64,000 nucleotides of DNA. Origin: Rhodococcus marinonascens NBRC 14363. GTDB lineage: Bacteria; Actinomycetota; Actinomycetes; Mycobacteriales; Mycobacteriaceae. Position 1 is the first letter of the stretch. The number at the start of each line of letters is the position of its first letter. Location of the stretch: positions 79,884 to 143,883 of the forward strand of contig NZ_BCXB01000014.1 of assembly GCF_001894885.1 (NCBI RefSeq), in the 5' to 3' direction. The notes under the pieces were generated by a model that was given only the letters and a program-made list of their open reading frames with translations, was not told the DNA's origin and searched no databases. The translations under genes and the position numbers were made by a program. This document shows positions 8,941 to 18,565 of the stretch, piece by piece.

Positions 8941-10395
8941 ATGACTGATTTCGAACGACTCCGTGAAACCCTGCCCACCGGTCTGTGGATCGACGGCGCC
9001 CAGACCGACCCGATCGACGGCGGCACTTTCGCCGTCCACGACCCGGCGACTGGAACACTCATCGCTGACGTCGCCGACGCCGGCGGCAAGGACGCAATTC
9101 GCGCACTGGACTCGGCCGCCGCGGCCGGGGAGGAGTGGGCGGCGACCGCGCCGCGGCAGCGCTCGATCATTCTGCGCTCCGCGTGGGAGAAGGTCGTCGA
9201 GCGCACTGAGGACCTCGCACTGCTGATGACGATGGAAATGGGAAAGGCCCAGCGCGAGAGTAGGGGCGAAGTGAACTATGGAGCCGAGTTTCTCCGCTGG
9301 TTCAGCGAGGAAGCTGTCCGAATTCAGGGCCGCTACACCACGTCCCCGTCGGGTAGTGGACGAATCCTGGTCACCAAGGTGCCCGTCGGACCCGTCCTGG
9401 CCGTCACCCCCTGGAACTTTCCCCTCGCAATGGGCACCCGCAAGATCGGTCCCGCCCTTGCTGCCGGGTGCACGATCATCGTCAAGCCCGCCGAAGACAC
9501 CCCGCTCACCATGCTGCTGCTCGCCGAGATCTTCGCCGAGGCCGGCCTGCCCGCCGGTGTGCTGTCGGTGCTGCCCGCATCGAACGCACCCGCCGTCACC
9601 GAACCCCTCCTCGCGGACCCCCGACTGCGAAAAGTGACGTTCACCGGGTCGACGCGGGTCGGCAAGATCCTTATCGAACAATCCGCGCAGCAAGTTCTGC
9701 GCACGTCGATGGAACTCGGCGGCAACGCCCCGTTCGTGGTCTTCGACGACGCCGACATCGACGCCGCGATCGAGGGTGCGATGGCCGCCAAGATGCGCAA
9801 CGGTGGCGAGGCCTGCACCGCTGCCAACCGAATCATCGTCGCCAACTCGGTGCGCGCGGAGTTCACCGTCAAACTCACGGACCGGATCGCCGCGCTCACC
9901 GTCGGACCGGGTTCCGAGGACGGCACCGACGTCGGTCCCCTCGTGAACGAGAAGCAACGCCGCAACGTCGCCGCACTCGTCGACGACGCTGTCTCCGCGG
10001 GTGCGCGGGTCCGCACCGGCGGCAAGTCCGTCGACGGTCCCGGCTACTTCTTCGAGCCCACCGTCCTCGACGAGGTACCTGTGAGTTCGCGGATAGTCCG
10101 CGAGGAGATCTTCGGACCCGTCGCCGCGATCACCGGGTTCGACACCGAGGCGGAGGGCATTGCCGCCGCAAACGACACCGAATATGGTCTCGCCGCGTAC
10201 ATCTACACGCAGAACATCGATCGCGCATTTCGCGTCGCCGACAAACTCGAAAGCGGCATGGTAGGAGTCAACCGCGGTGTGGTCTCCGATGTCGCTGCGC
10301 CGTTCGGAGGAGTCAAGCAGTCCGGACTCGGCAGTGAGGGCGGCAGCGAAGGGATCGAGGAATACCTTGAGACCAAGTACGTCGCCTTCGAGTAA
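8941..10395 (+). CDS. gabD: Succinate-semialdehyde dehydrogenase
   Basis: Aldehyde dehydrogenase of 484 residues oxidising succinic semialdehyde to succinate, second step of GABA catabolism. Motifs: PWNFPLAMGTRKIGPALAAG (cofactor fold), VTFTGSTRVGK, general-base Glu258 in SMELGGNAPFVVF and nucleophile Cys292 in GGEACTAANR. AAGGACT precedes the ATG. It is coupled with gabT in one operon. NADP preference is usual for GabD-type enzymes but cannot be read here with certainty. A second, related dehydrogenase lies at 32440-33903; this copy is the one linked to GABA by context. Confidence 0.94.
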   Translation: MTDFERLRETLPTGLWIDGAQTDPIDGGTFAVHDPATGTLIADVADAGGKDAIRALDSAAAAGEEWAATAPRQRSIILRSAWEKVVERTEDLALLMTMEMGKAQRESRGEVNYGAEFLRWFSEEAVRIQGRYTTSPSGSGRILVTKVPVGPVLAVTPWNFPLAMGTRKIGPALAAGCTIIVKPAEDTPLTMLLLAEIFAEAGLPAGVLSVLPASNAPAVTEPLLADPRLRKVTFTGSTRVGKILIEQSAQQVLRTSMELGGNAPFVVFDDADIDAAIEGAMAAKMRNGGEACTAANRIIVANSVRAEFTVKLTDRIAALTVGPGSEDGTDVGPLVNEKQRRNVAALVDDAVSAGARVRTGGKSVDGPGYFFEPTVLDEVPVSSRIVREEIFGPVAAITGFDTEAEGIAAANDTEYGLAAYIYTQNIDRAFRVADKLESGMVGVNRGVVSDVAAPFGGVKQSGLGSEGGSEGIEEYLETKYVAFE

Positions 10396-10438
10396 TTCCG
10401 ACCTCGCATAATTTCGACCCGAGACGGATCGACCGCCG

Positions 10439-12391
10439 TCATCGACGACGGCGCATGTAGTCGCTGACGACGGCGGCGCCGAGACCGCCCAGTTCCGGCG
10501 CCACCACGCGGCCGGCCACTCGCTCGGCCATCCGGTCCATTACCCGCGCGAGGCCGGGGTCGTCACCGAGCCGAAAGAACGTGACGTGGGCGCCGAGTCG
10601 TGAGAGCGTGTCGAGCCCACGAACCGTCAACGCGAGTGTCCGCGCGCTCGGCGGGTAGTCGAAGTAGGCGAACCCGTCCGACTCCAGGTGTGCTGTCGGC
10701 TCACCATCCGTGACGATCAGGACGACGGGCTGCGCGTTGGGGTGACGGCGCAGGTGCCTAGCCGCCAGTAACAACGCGTGGTGCAGGTTGGTGCCCTGCT
10801 CCCGGCCGTGGTCCAATCCGGCCAGTTCCGACGGGTTCAGTACCTGCGCGTGCCGGCCGAACGAGATGAGTTGCAGTTCGTCGCTGCGAAAACGGGTGCT
10901 CACCAGATGGTTCAGCGCCAGGGCGGTGCGCTTCATCGGCACCCACCGGCCCTCCATCACCATTGAAAACGAGGTGTCGACGAGCAGCGCGACCACGGCC
11001 TGCGACCGCTGCTCGGTCTCCATCACCTCCACGTCCGAGACGGACAACCTGACCGGAACGGTTCCTCGTCCGCTCGTACCGGACGCCGCACGCAGCACGG
11101 CGTTGGTGATCGTGCGCGTGACGTCCCAGGGTTCTGTGTCACCGAAAGCCCATTCGCGGGACGCACCCGTCGGCTCTCCCATCGACCCGGCCCGGCGCGT
11201 CTCGCGTTGCCCACCACGCGAAGACAACTGATTGGCCACGTCGCGCAGCGCCGTCTGGCCGAGTTGGCGCATCGCCTTGGGCGAGAGCCTCCACTGGCCG
11301 TCCGCTCCGCGGTCGAAGAACCCCTGATCTCGCAACGCCCTCTCGAGGTCGGCGAGCGTTCGCGCATCCGCCGCTGCCTCGTCGCCCAACTGCCTCGCCA
11401 GCGCCTCCGCGTCGATGTCGTCGAGTTGGGCACCGGCGTACTGCTGCGACAACTGGTGAGCGAGTGACTCGAGTTCCGCGATTTCCTGCAACGCCCCGAC
11501 ACCCTCTCCCAGGCCCATTCCGCGCTCGCCCCGGAATCGTTTCGACCCCTGCCAGTCCTCGCCGGGCCTGGCCGCCTGCAGATGCTGGTCGAGACGGTCC
11601 AACTGACCGATGAGCGAAGGATCACCGAAGGCCTGCTGCGCCAGCGCGTCCAGTTCGTCGCGTTGCTCCGGCGAAAGCGAGTTCCGCAGGCGCTGAGCCG
11701 CCGCCGCCCGCTGGGCCAGCGAATCGAGCAACTCCTCGACGCTGCGTGGATTCTCGGGGAAGTACTCCCCGTGCTTGTTCATGAACTCGTCGAATTGTTC
11801 CTGCGTGTCCTCGCCCCGAGAATGCTTGTCCAGCAGGTCGTTGAGGTCAGCGAGCATCTCGCGGATTTTCTCGCGGTCTTCCTCGGTCGCGCCCTCGAGC
11901 GCCTGTTTCATGCCGGCGAACCGCTGATCCAGTAGTTCCCGCCCCAGCAGGTCCCGGATCTTCTCGTAGTCTTCGCGGGCATCGGAACTGCGCCAGTCGT
12001 AGTCCGCGAGTTCCTGCACGGCCTGCGCGGTGGACGGCGATAGTTCCTCGAGGCGCATCTCCGAGAAGCGGGCATCGTCGTCGAGCGCGCGGGCCAACGT
12101 CTTGCGTTCTTCGAGGACTGCGCGATCGAGCAGTTCGCGGACCTCTTCGAACGTACCGTTCAGGTTGTTACGCTTGAGTAGTTGGCGTCGACGCCGATTG
12201 GCCTCGGCCGCAAGTTCGTCCAGTCCCCGTAGCTCCCGGTTGCCGCGCCGGAGCATCTCCCGCAGCGCTCGCTGTGGTGAACTGCCCGCCAACACGTCGT
12301 CGCCGATCGCGGCCAGTGCTTCACGCAGATCCACCGGCGGCGCCAGCGGGTCACCGCCCTCGTACGGTCCGTACTGCGTGTTGTGGGGCAT
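10439..12391 (-). CDS. VWA-domain protein, partner of MoxR-like ATPase
   Basis: 650 residues. The first two thirds are charged and helical, including Arg/Glu-rich stretches; the last 200 or so form a von Willebrand factor A domain with the MIDAS motif DTSFSM (in ALLVDTSFSMVMEG) and a second metal-site region at IVTDGEPTAH. Its ATG overlaps the stop of the AAA gene by one base (TAATG), so the pair is translationally coupled. ATPase plus VWA pairs act as metal-insertion or remodelling machines, as in magnesium chelatase ChlI/ChlD and CoxD/CoxE. The gene corresponds by position to Rv0959 of M. tuberculosis. The client protein is unknown. Confidence 0.88.
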   Translation of the reverse strand: MPHNTQYGPYEGGDPLAPPVDLREALAAIGDDVLAGSSPQRALREMLRRGNRELRGLDELAAEANRRRRQLLKRNNLNGTFEEVRELLDRAVLEERKTLARALDDDARFSEMRLEELSPSTAQAVQELADYDWRSSDAREDYEKIRDLLGRELLDQRFAGMKQALEGATEEDREKIREMLADLNDLLDKHSRGEDTQEQFDEFMNKHGEYFPENPRSVEELLDSLAQRAAAAQRLRNSLSPEQRDELDALAQQAFGDPSLIGQLDRLDQHLQAARPGEDWQGSKRFRGERGMGLGEGVGALQEIAELESLAHQLSQQYAGAQLDDIDAEALARQLGDEAAADARTLADLERALRDQGFFDRGADGQWRLSPKAMRQLGQTALRDVANQLSSRGGQRETRRAGSMGEPTGASREWAFGDTEPWDVTRTITNAVLRAASGTSGRGTVPVRLSVSDVEVMETEQRSQAVVALLVDTSFSMVMEGRWVPMKRTALALNHLVSTRFRSDELQLISFGRHAQVLNPSELAGLDHGREQGTNLHHALLLAARHLRRHPNAQPVVLIVTDGEPTAHLESDGFAYFDYPPSARTLALTVRGLDTLSRLGAHVTFFRLGDDPGLARVMDRMAERVAGRVVAPELGGLGAAVVSDYMRRRR

Positions 12392-13779
12392 TACGAATAG
12401 ACCGTCTGCCCGTTATTGTCCGGATTCTTCGAGATCCGCCGCGCCAGGTACAGACCCTCGAGCGCGAATTCCGCGGCCGCAGCCTTCTCCCCATCGGATT
12501 CGGCACCCAACCGCTCGGCCAGTTCGTCGAGGACGTCGAGTTCGGGAAGTTCGTTCAACAGGGCCTTCGCCGTGATCCGCTCACCGGTCACCACGGGGTC
12601 ACCCTGTTCGACGGCGGCCACGAGCTCGGCCAAATCGATGCCGCCGAGTCGGGTCCGAACGGTGTCGGCGGTGGCCCGGCGCAGCAGATGCTCGAGAACC
12701 TCGATCTCGCGCCCCTCCTCGCCCGACTCGAACTCGACCTTGCCCCGCAACACGTCGACAATGGTCTCGAGATCCACCGGACGTGCCACCGGATCGACCT
12801 CACCGAGCACCGCGCCCCGGTGCACTGCCGCGGCACTGACGGTTTCGGCGCCGGCCACCGCGAATCGGGCGGACACCCCCGACCGCTGATCGACCGACGT
12901 CGACTCACGGAGCAGTCGGGTGAACCGGGCCAGGATCTCAAGGAGGTACTCGGGCACCTCGGCGGTGAGGTGCGCTTCCTGGATTATCACCGCGACCTCG
13001 TCCTCGAGGCGAGTCGGGTAGTGGGTGCGGATCTCGGCACCGAAACGGTCTTTGAGCGGAGTGATGATGCGACCACGGTTCGTGTAGTCCTCGGGGTTCG
13101 CACTGGCCACCATCAATACGTCCAGCGGGAGCCGGAGGCTGTACCCGCGCACCTGGATGTCGCGTTCCTCCATCACGTTGAGCAGCGACACCTGGATGCG
13201 TTCGGCGAGGTCGGGCAGTTCGTTGATTGCGACGATTCCCCGGTGGGCGCGGGGAACGAGACCGAAGTGGATGGTCTCGGGATCGCCAAGGCTCCGACCC
13301 TCCGCGACCTTCACCGGATCGACGTCACCGACGAGGTCCGCTACCGATGTATCGGGTGTGGCGAGTTTCTCCGAGTACCGTTCACTGCGGTGCCGCCACG
13401 CGACGGGCAGGTCGGCGCCCAGTTCCTGCGCCCGGCGGATCGAGGCCGGGGTGATCGGCTCATAGGGATGCTCCCCGAGTTCGGAACCGGCGATCACCGG
13501 GGTCCACTCGTCGAGGAGCTGAGTGAGAGTGCGGAGAAGTCGGGTCTTGCCCTGACCCCGTTCACCGAGAAGTACCACGTCATGACCGGCGATGAGAGCC
13601 CGCTCCAGCTGTGGCGACACTGTCTCTTCGAAACCGACGATGCCGGGCCACGGATCACGGCCGTCACGCAGGGCCGCGAGCAGGTTCGCACAGATCTCTT
13701 CCTTGACTGTGCGTTGAACGTGGCCAGACTCGCGGAGTTCACCGATAGTGGAGGGCCTGGATTCCGATGACGTCACCAC
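12391..13779 (-). CDS. MoxR/magnesium-chelatase-type AAA+ ATPase
   Basis: 462-residue AAA+ ATPase. Walker A is GERGQGKT at 72-79, Walker B the stretch GIVAINELPDL, with sensor-type Asn in MVASANPEDYTNRGRIITPL, followed by a C-terminal helical region (FALEGLYLARRI). The sequence resembles magnesium chelatase subunit I, but no chlorophyll pathway is expected in this organism. It is first of the two-gene unit with the VWA protein and is the positional equivalent of Rv0958. Starts GTG 13779 or GTG 13776 are both possible; TAGCTT a few bases upstream may make it leaderless. Role inferred: ATP-driven maturation of an unidentified metalloprotein or complex. Confidence 0.88.
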   Translation of the reverse strand: MVTSSESRPSTIGELRESGHVQRTVKEEICANLLAALRDGRDPWPGIVGFEETVSPQLERALIAGHDVVLLGERGQGKTRLLRTLTQLLDEWTPVIAGSELGEHPYEPITPASIRRAQELGADLPVAWRHRSERYSEKLATPDTSVADLVGDVDPVKVAEGRSLGDPETIHFGLVPRAHRGIVAINELPDLAERIQVSLLNVMEERDIQVRGYSLRLPLDVLMVASANPEDYTNRGRIITPLKDRFGAEIRTHYPTRLEDEVAVIIQEAHLTAEVPEYLLEILARFTRLLRESTSVDQRSGVSARFAVAGAETVSAAAVHRGAVLGEVDPVARPVDLETIVDVLRGKVEFESGEEGREIEVLEHLLRRATADTVRTRLGGIDLAELVAAVEQGDPVVTGERITAKALLNELPELDVLDELAERLGAESDGEKAAAAEFALEGLYLARRISKNPDNNGQTVYS

Positions 13780-13885
13780 ACCAAGCTACCGGGGGTGCGA
13801 GCGAAAGGAGCGCAGCTGTTCAGTGTCGACCGCCCGAGTCGGTCCTCACGGCGGAGAGGGAATAGTTCACGGACCATACGGTCGC

Positions 13886-14200
13886 TCAGGCGGCGGACAC
13901 ATCTTGCGACGATGATCCATCCAACTCGCACCACACGGCGTCGCAATACTGCCGCGTAGCCTGATCAGACTCCACCAGAAGGGAATCCAGCAGCAGTCGC
14001 GGATTCGCCCGCCATGAGCACACCATGTCCGCAACCACGCGGTTGGACAGCATTCCCGAACCGGAAAGTACTGTCACCCACTCGTCGTGCGCTCCGCGAT
14101 GAATCCGCTCGACGGCTTCGCGCTCACATCCGCCGTCGATGAAGTCGGGGGAGAACATGGCGGCGGCGAAGTCACCGAAGGTCAGTTGTATGACGTTCAT
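13886..14200 (-). CDS. Hypothetical protein, 104 residues
   Basis: Small soluble protein beginning MNVIQLTFGDFAAAMFSPDF, with AGGAAGG nine bases upstream. Three cysteines (GGCERE, DMVCSW, QYCDAVWC adds a fourth) and a repeated pattern of short amphipathic helices are visible. No signal peptide, membrane segment or known domain is recognised. Codon use is typical of the genome. It lies between the AAA/VWA unit and a divergent hydrolase without clear operon partners. Function unknown. Confidence 0.6.
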   Translation of the reverse strand: MNVIQLTFGDFAAAMFSPDFIDGGCEREAVERIHRGAHDEWVTVLSGSGMLSNRVVADMVCSWRANPRLLLDSLLVESDQATRQYCDAVWCELDGSSSQDVSAA

Positions 14201-14352
14201 GGTGCGGCACCTTCCTGGAGTCGAGGCTCGTCCTGGATGTAATCAGTTGGGACAACCGATGATGTAGACGCTAATCTCCGGATTTGTGAGTTCTGTGATG
14301 CTTCTCTGAGATCCCATTCTCAATGGATTTCGTGAACTGGTAGACAGGCCCC

Positions 14353-15318
14353 ATGCCCGATATCGAGATCACCTTCGACAGCGGCGCCGTCACCTACTAC
14401 GGCAGCCTGCGCACACCCGATCACGCCAACACATCGGCCCCCGCAGCACTGCTGCTTGCAGGCAGCGGACCCACCGATCGCAACGGCGACAGCGCGCTGC
14501 TCCCCGGTGACATCGGAACCCTCCGGTTCCTCGCCGACGTGCTCGAACAGCACGGCATCCCGAGCCTGCGCTACGACAAGATCGGCAGCGGCGAGACCGC
14601 CCTGGGCCCGTACGAGGTCGAGGAGGTCGGCGGCCTCGGCTTCACCACGTTCGTGGACGCCGCATCCGCGGGCTTGGACTTCCTGGCCGCCCAACCCGGC
14701 GTCGACCCGTCCAAACTCGTCGTGATCGGTCACAGCGACGGCGCCCTCGTCGCGCTCGCCCTTGCCACCGCCGACCAGTCGTCACGCGTGCATGCCGTGG
14801 GACTCCTCGAACCACTGAGCGTCCGACTTCTCGACCTGCTCACTACCCAGATCCACGGCCAACTCGACACCGTCGTCGGCACGGGGCAGTTGCCGGTGGA
14901 ATTGGCCGACGAACTCCGACTCGCACTCGCGGACACAGTCGAATCGCTCCGCACGTCCGGGACAATTCCGGACGACTTGCCGGAACCCCTGCAGAACGCC
15001 GGCCTGGTCCACGCGAACGCGAAGGCCCTCGCTGAGGAGGACGCGCTCGATCCGCGCGCTCTGGCCGATCGGCTTCCGGCGGGCTTCCCCGTCCTCACGA
15101 GTTGCTCCGCCAAGGACATCCAGGTGCAACTCGCGGATGTCGCCCGCCTGAACGACGCGCTCACGCACACCGCATTGACACCCGTACTGATGACGAACGC
15201 CAATCACGTCCTCAAGGACGTGGGAGACCGGCTGTCCACAGGACCGGACTACGTTGAACCCCTACCCTATTCGGCAGAGTTCACCGAGCCGTTCAGCAGG
15301 TGGATCGCCGCGCTGTAG
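14353..15318 (+). CDS. Alpha/beta hydrolase (serine aminopeptidase S33-like)
   Basis: 321-residue alpha/beta hydrolase. The oxyanion-hole region is LLLAGSGPTDRNGD, the nucleophile Ser128 lies in VVIGHSDGALVA (GHSDG), a likely acidic residue in SCSAKDIQV and the His in NANHVLKDVGD near the C-terminus. A helical lid of about 90 residues is inserted after strand 6. No signal peptide, so probably cytoplasmic. The nearest families are S33 peptidase-like and acyl-ester hydrolases annotated as alpha/beta fold proteins; the substrate cannot be inferred. No convincing ribosome site precedes the ATG. Confidence 0.85.
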   Translation: MPDIEITFDSGAVTYYGSLRTPDHANTSAPAALLLAGSGPTDRNGDSALLPGDIGTLRFLADVLEQHGIPSLRYDKIGSGETALGPYEVEEVGGLGFTTFVDAASAGLDFLAAQPGVDPSKLVVIGHSDGALVALALATADQSSRVHAVGLLEPLSVRLLDLLTTQIHGQLDTVVGTGQLPVELADELRLALADTVESLRTSGTIPDDLPEPLQNAGLVHANAKALAEEDALDPRALADRLPAGFPVLTSCSAKDIQVQLADVARLNDALTHTALTPVLMTNANHVLKDVGDRLSTGPDYVEPLPYSAEFTEPFSRWIAAL

Positions 15319-15410
15319 CGGTCAACGCGGCCTGCTCCGCCGGTAGAGAGACGGAACGAGTGCGCAGTTCTGCAGCCAAACGTCGAGTGGACATCCGCAC
15401 TTCTGCGGAT

Positions 15411-16291
15411 TCAGACGGGCGCTCCGGCCTGCCGTAGCCGCTCGCGAGCTCGCGCGACGACGATGTGAGGCCTCATGCGCAACTGCTCCGCATTGACCCG
15501 CACCACCACCCATCCGAGGTCGGCGAGCCGTTCCAGTCGCTCGATATCCCAGGTGCGCTGACGTTCGTCCGACCAGTGCTGTCGACCGTCGTATTCGACG
15601 AGCACCTTCCACCTCTCCCAACCCATGTCCGCGCGCGGGCGAAGACCCGGCCCGACCCGTCGGCAATCGGGTTCTGGGTGGTCGGTGTCGGTAGACCTGC
15701 GCGGATCAACAGGAGCCGAGTCCGCGTCTCGGGAGGCGACTCGGAGCCTGGATCGACGAGGCCGGTGACCTTGCGTACTCGAACGAGTCCGCGTTCGCCC
15801 GCGTTCCGGCCGGCCACCGCCGATATATCTGCAGGACTCGGTCCGCCGTCGTGACAGAGAGCGTCGAGCACCTCGACGGCGCGGTCGCCGGCCAGCCATC
15901 GGCCGAGGTCGAACCCGGTACGGGCCGGAGTCGTGACGAGCATCCCGTCCACCCGGCACACCTCCTCCGGCAACAGTGTGTCCGCGCGCACCACGATGCC
16001 GTCGACGGATCGCCTACTACCTTTTCGGATCAGCGTGGCCCCCTCTCCCCTGCCGATCCAGCGGGTTCCGTGCACGGCGGCCGCCGAGTACCCCGCAAGC
16101 ACAGCACCACCACCCGCCTACGACCACGTGGCGCGTGCGCGCGAGAGCGCTGTGACCTCGAGGCTCCGATGCACGTATACGTCTCGACGCAGGCGCCGGA
16201 AAGTACTCAGCCCGTGACGCGTGAGCCGCCCGTCTCGCAGCGCTTCCGATCCACCGAAGGGCTGTTCGAATTCCCCATCCTCGAACCCTGA
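15411..16291 (-). pseudogene. Broken DUF559 (endonuclease-like fold) gene
   Basis: The reading frame LRDGRLTRHGLSTFRRLRRD...SRARATWS meets TAG at 16118-16120 (probably from TGG, Trp), then continues AGGGAVLAGYSAAAVHGTRW to VFARA. A two-base slip in the GCGCGCG run at 15631-15637 then moves the frame to DMGWERWKVLVEYDGRQHW, ending at 15411. Put back together it is a typical 290-residue actinobacterial DUF559 protein: N-terminal AbiEi-like winged-helix region and C-terminal Vsr/PD-(D/E)xK-like domain with the EYDG motif. No good start codon is left before 16291. Two independent lesions make it a pseudogene. Confidence 0.8.
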
Positions 16292-16499
16292 CAGTCAGGA
16301 GCCAGACCGCAACCAAGAATTCGGGGCCTGTGGATAGTCCGACCCGTCGTCCACAGCATCACGACTGCGCACATCTGCACACAAATGCCGAGCATAATCC
16401 TGCATTTCTGCGCATTCGGAGGACAATAGGGATGCGAACCTTCAACCGGTGGGGTACGGTCATCTACCAAACCAGCAACGACACCCGAAAGGTACGGCC

Positions 16500-16598
16500 A
16501 TGACGCAGCTTCACGCGCGCTTCCGGTTCGTACCCGCATGGCGTCGCTGCTCCGCTGACACGCACATCACCGAGCCTGGCGCACCCCGAGAATGTTGA
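16500..16598 (+). CDS. Possible leader peptide, 32 codons
   Basis: A short ORF starts at ATG 16500 after GAAAGG and ends at TGA 16596-16598. Its peptide is Arg-rich (six Arg, including RFRF and WRRC) and ends Glu-Cys. The stop lies inside the loop of a hairpin that competes with a terminator (16585-16657), before the next gene. The layout, not the sequence, suggests a regulatory uORF. Confidence 0.35.
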   Translation: MTQLHARFRFVPAWRRCSADTHITEPGAPREC

Positions 16599-16657
16599 GA
16601 CTTCTACCAAATCGTTCTCGGGCACCCAGGGCAAACCCCTCGGGTGCCTTTCTTTTA
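16585..16657 (+). promoter_or_regulatory. Candidate attenuator: hairpin overlapping a terminator
   Basis: Hairpin A pairs CCCGAGAA (16585-16592) with TTCTCGGG (16615-16622). Hairpin B pairs GGCACCC (16621-16627) with GGGTGCC (16642-16648), reinforced by an inner AGGG/CCCT, and is followed by TTTCTTTT, so it is a good intrinsic terminator. A and B share bases 16621-16622. The 32-codon ORF ends in the loop of A. The next start codon is 25 bases further on. B may instead simply end an upstream transcript. Confidence 0.4.
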
Positions 16658-16681
16658 CCTAGTCCACTTCAGGAGCACCAC

Positions 16682-16912
16682 ATGAAACTTCGAATCAACC
16701 AGCTATCCACCGCACCCCCGTATATCGACTTGCCCAACGATCTCACCGGTCACGCCGTGACACTCGACCTCTCGCACTGCGACGACGACCACAAGGCTGC
16801 GCTCGGCGAACTGATCAACGAGATACGCGGTCGCGGTGCCGCCCGGATCGTGATTGCCGACTCGCCGCGCGAGCCAGAGGGCCGGTCGGGGCGCAGGGCA
16901 GCGGCAGCCTGA
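16682..16912 (+). CDS. Small hypothetical protein, 76 residues
   Basis: Starts at ATG 16682 with GGAG six bases upstream. A beta-alpha pattern is visible: MKLRINQL, VTLDLSHC, then a helix DDDHKAALGELINEIRGRG and a strand AARIVIAD, with an Arg/Ala tail. This looks a little like half of a STAS or Rossmann-type unit, but no family is recognised. One Cys (Cys33 in LSHCDDD). It is preceded by the candidate leader ORF and terminator, so it may be attenuated. It is convergent with purH, 66 bases away. Confidence 0.6.
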   Translation: MKLRINQLSTAPPYIDLPNDLTGHAVTLDLSHCDDDHKAALGELINEIRGRGAARIVIADSPREPEGRSGRRAAAA

Positions 16913-16978
16913 CGGCGCAGAACGAGCCCCGGAAGTTGCCGGGACCGTTCGCCGCGCCAAACTTTCCAGCTGGCCTTT

Positions 16979-18565
16979 CTAGTGGGCGAAGTGTCGCGCG
17001 CCCGTCAGGTACATGGTGATCCCGGCTTCCTTGGCTGCATGGATCACCTCGTTGTCACGAACGGAACCGCCCGGTTGCACGACGGCCCTGACACCCGCGT
17101 TCGCGAGTACCTGCAGTCCGTCGGGGAACGGGAAGAACGCGTCCGAAGCGCCCACCGACCCGACCACTCGGTCGCCCGCACGTTGCACCGCGAGGTGAGC
17201 GGAGTCGACTCGGTTGACCTGACCCATTCCGATGCCCACCGAGGCGCCACCGTTCGCGAGAAGGATCGCGTTGGACTTCACTGCGCGGCACGCTCGCCAC
17301 GCGAACTCGAGATCCTTCAGAGTCTGCTCGTCGGCGATGTCACCGACGGCCAGGGTCCAGTTGGCCGGGTCGTCGCCGTCGGCGTCGAGGACGTCGCGCT
17401 CTTGGAGCAGCACCCCACCGGACACAGGACGTAGTTCGATTCCCGACCGCGTGGGTGCCTCAGCGAGGAGTACGCGGATGCTCTTCTTGCGCTGCAGCAC
17501 ACCGAGGGCGCCGTCCGCATAGGACGGCGCGATGATCACCTCGGTGAAGACATCGGCGACCTGCTCCGCCATCTCGACGGTAACCTCGCGGTTCGCGGCA
17601 ATCACTCCGCCGTATGCACTGACCGGGTCGCACGCGTGCGCTTTGCGATGCGCTTCGGCGATATCGGCGGCGAGCGCGATACCACACGGGTTGGCGTGTT
17701 TGATGATCGCCACGGCCGGTTCACTGAAGTCGAACGCCGCACGCCAGGCCGCGTCACCATCTGTGTAGTTGTTGTACGACATTTCCTTGCCGTGTAACTG
17801 CTTCGCCTGCGCGAGGCCTGCCGGGGCCGCCGGGTCAACATACAGAGCGGCAGCCTGGTGCGGATTCTCGCCGTAGCGCAGCACCGCCGAACGATCCCAG
17901 GTGGCGCCGGCCCACACGGGGAACGTCGCTTCGCTCGCCCCGCCCAAATCCCCCGTCGCTTCGCTCGCCCCGCCCAACTTGGACGTCATCCAACTCGCGA
18001 CCGCGACATCGTAGGACGCGGTGTGCTGAAACGCCTGAGCGGCGAGGGCGGTGCGCTCAGCCAGGGTGAAGCCGCCATTTGCGACAGCAGTGAGCGCGTC
18101 CTCGTATCGATCGGGATCGACCACGACTGCCACCGACGGGTGGTTCTTCGCGGCAGCGCGGACCATGGACGGACCGCCGATATCGATCTGCTCGACGCAC
18201 TCGTCGGGTGTCGCACCCGACGCGACCGTCTGCGTGAACGGGTAAAGGTTCACGACCACCAGTTGGAACGCCTCGATGCCGAGTTCCTCGAGTTGCGCGA
18301 GATGATCGGGTTTACGGGTGTCGGCGAGGACGCCGGCGTGGACCCGAGGATGCAGGGTCTTGACCCTGCCCTCGAGGCACTCGGGGAACCCAGTCAGCGA
18401 CTCCACGGGGGTGACGGGGATGCCGGCGTCGGCGATCTTTGCTGCAGTCGACCCCGTCGAAACCAGTTCGATTCCTGCCTTGTGCAGGCCCGTGGCCAGT
18501 TCGACCAGACCGGTCTTGTCGTAAACGCTGACCAGCGCTCGGCGTACCGCCTTGCGTTCACTCAC
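16979..18565 (-). CDS. purH: Bifunctional AICAR formyltransferase / IMP cyclohydrolase
   Basis: 528 residues, full length, catalysing the last two steps of de novo purine synthesis (AICAR to FAICAR to IMP). The N-terminal IMP cyclohydrolase domain (about 1-195) shows [31 protein letters not shown] and NLYPF; the C-terminal transformylase domain shows [21 protein letters not shown] and [15 protein letters not shown] 18565 overlaps the purN stop by eight bases, giving a purN-purH operon. The linker between domains holds a 30-base in-frame duplication giving LGGASEAT twice (17924-17977). Same gene pair and order as in M. tuberculosis. Confidence 0.96.
   Translation of the reverse strand: MSERKAVRRALVSVYDKTGLVELATGLHKAGIELVSTGSTAAKIADAGIPVTPVESLTGFPECLEGRVKTLHPRVHAGVLADTRKPDHLAQLEELGIEAFQLVVVNLYPFTQTVASGATPDECVEQIDIGGPSMVRAAAKNHPSVAVVVDPDRYEDALTAVANGGFTLAERTALAAQAFQHTASYDVAVASWMTSKLGGASEATGDLGGASEATFPVWAGATWDRSAVLRYGENPHQAAALYVDPAAPAGLAQAKQLHGKEMSYNNYTDGDAAWRAAFDFSEPAVAIIKHANPCGIALAADIAEAHRKAHACDPVSAYGGVIAANREVTVEMAEQVADVFTEVIIAPSYADGALGVLQRKKSIRVLLAEAPTRSGIELRPVSGGVLLQERDVLDADGDDPANWTLAVGDIADEQTLKDLEFAWRACRAVKSNAILLANGGASVGIGMGQVNRVDSAHLAVQRAGDRVVGSVGASDAFFPFPDGLQVLANAGVRAVVQPGGSVRDNEVIHAAKEAGITMYLTGARHFAH
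17924..17977. repeat. 30-bp tandem duplication inside purH
   Basis: Two copies of a 24-base block beginning CGTCGCTTCGCTCGCCCCG (17924-17947 and 17954-17977), period 30. It encodes [18 protein letters not shown] in the linker between PurH domains and keeps the frame. Confidence 0.85.
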
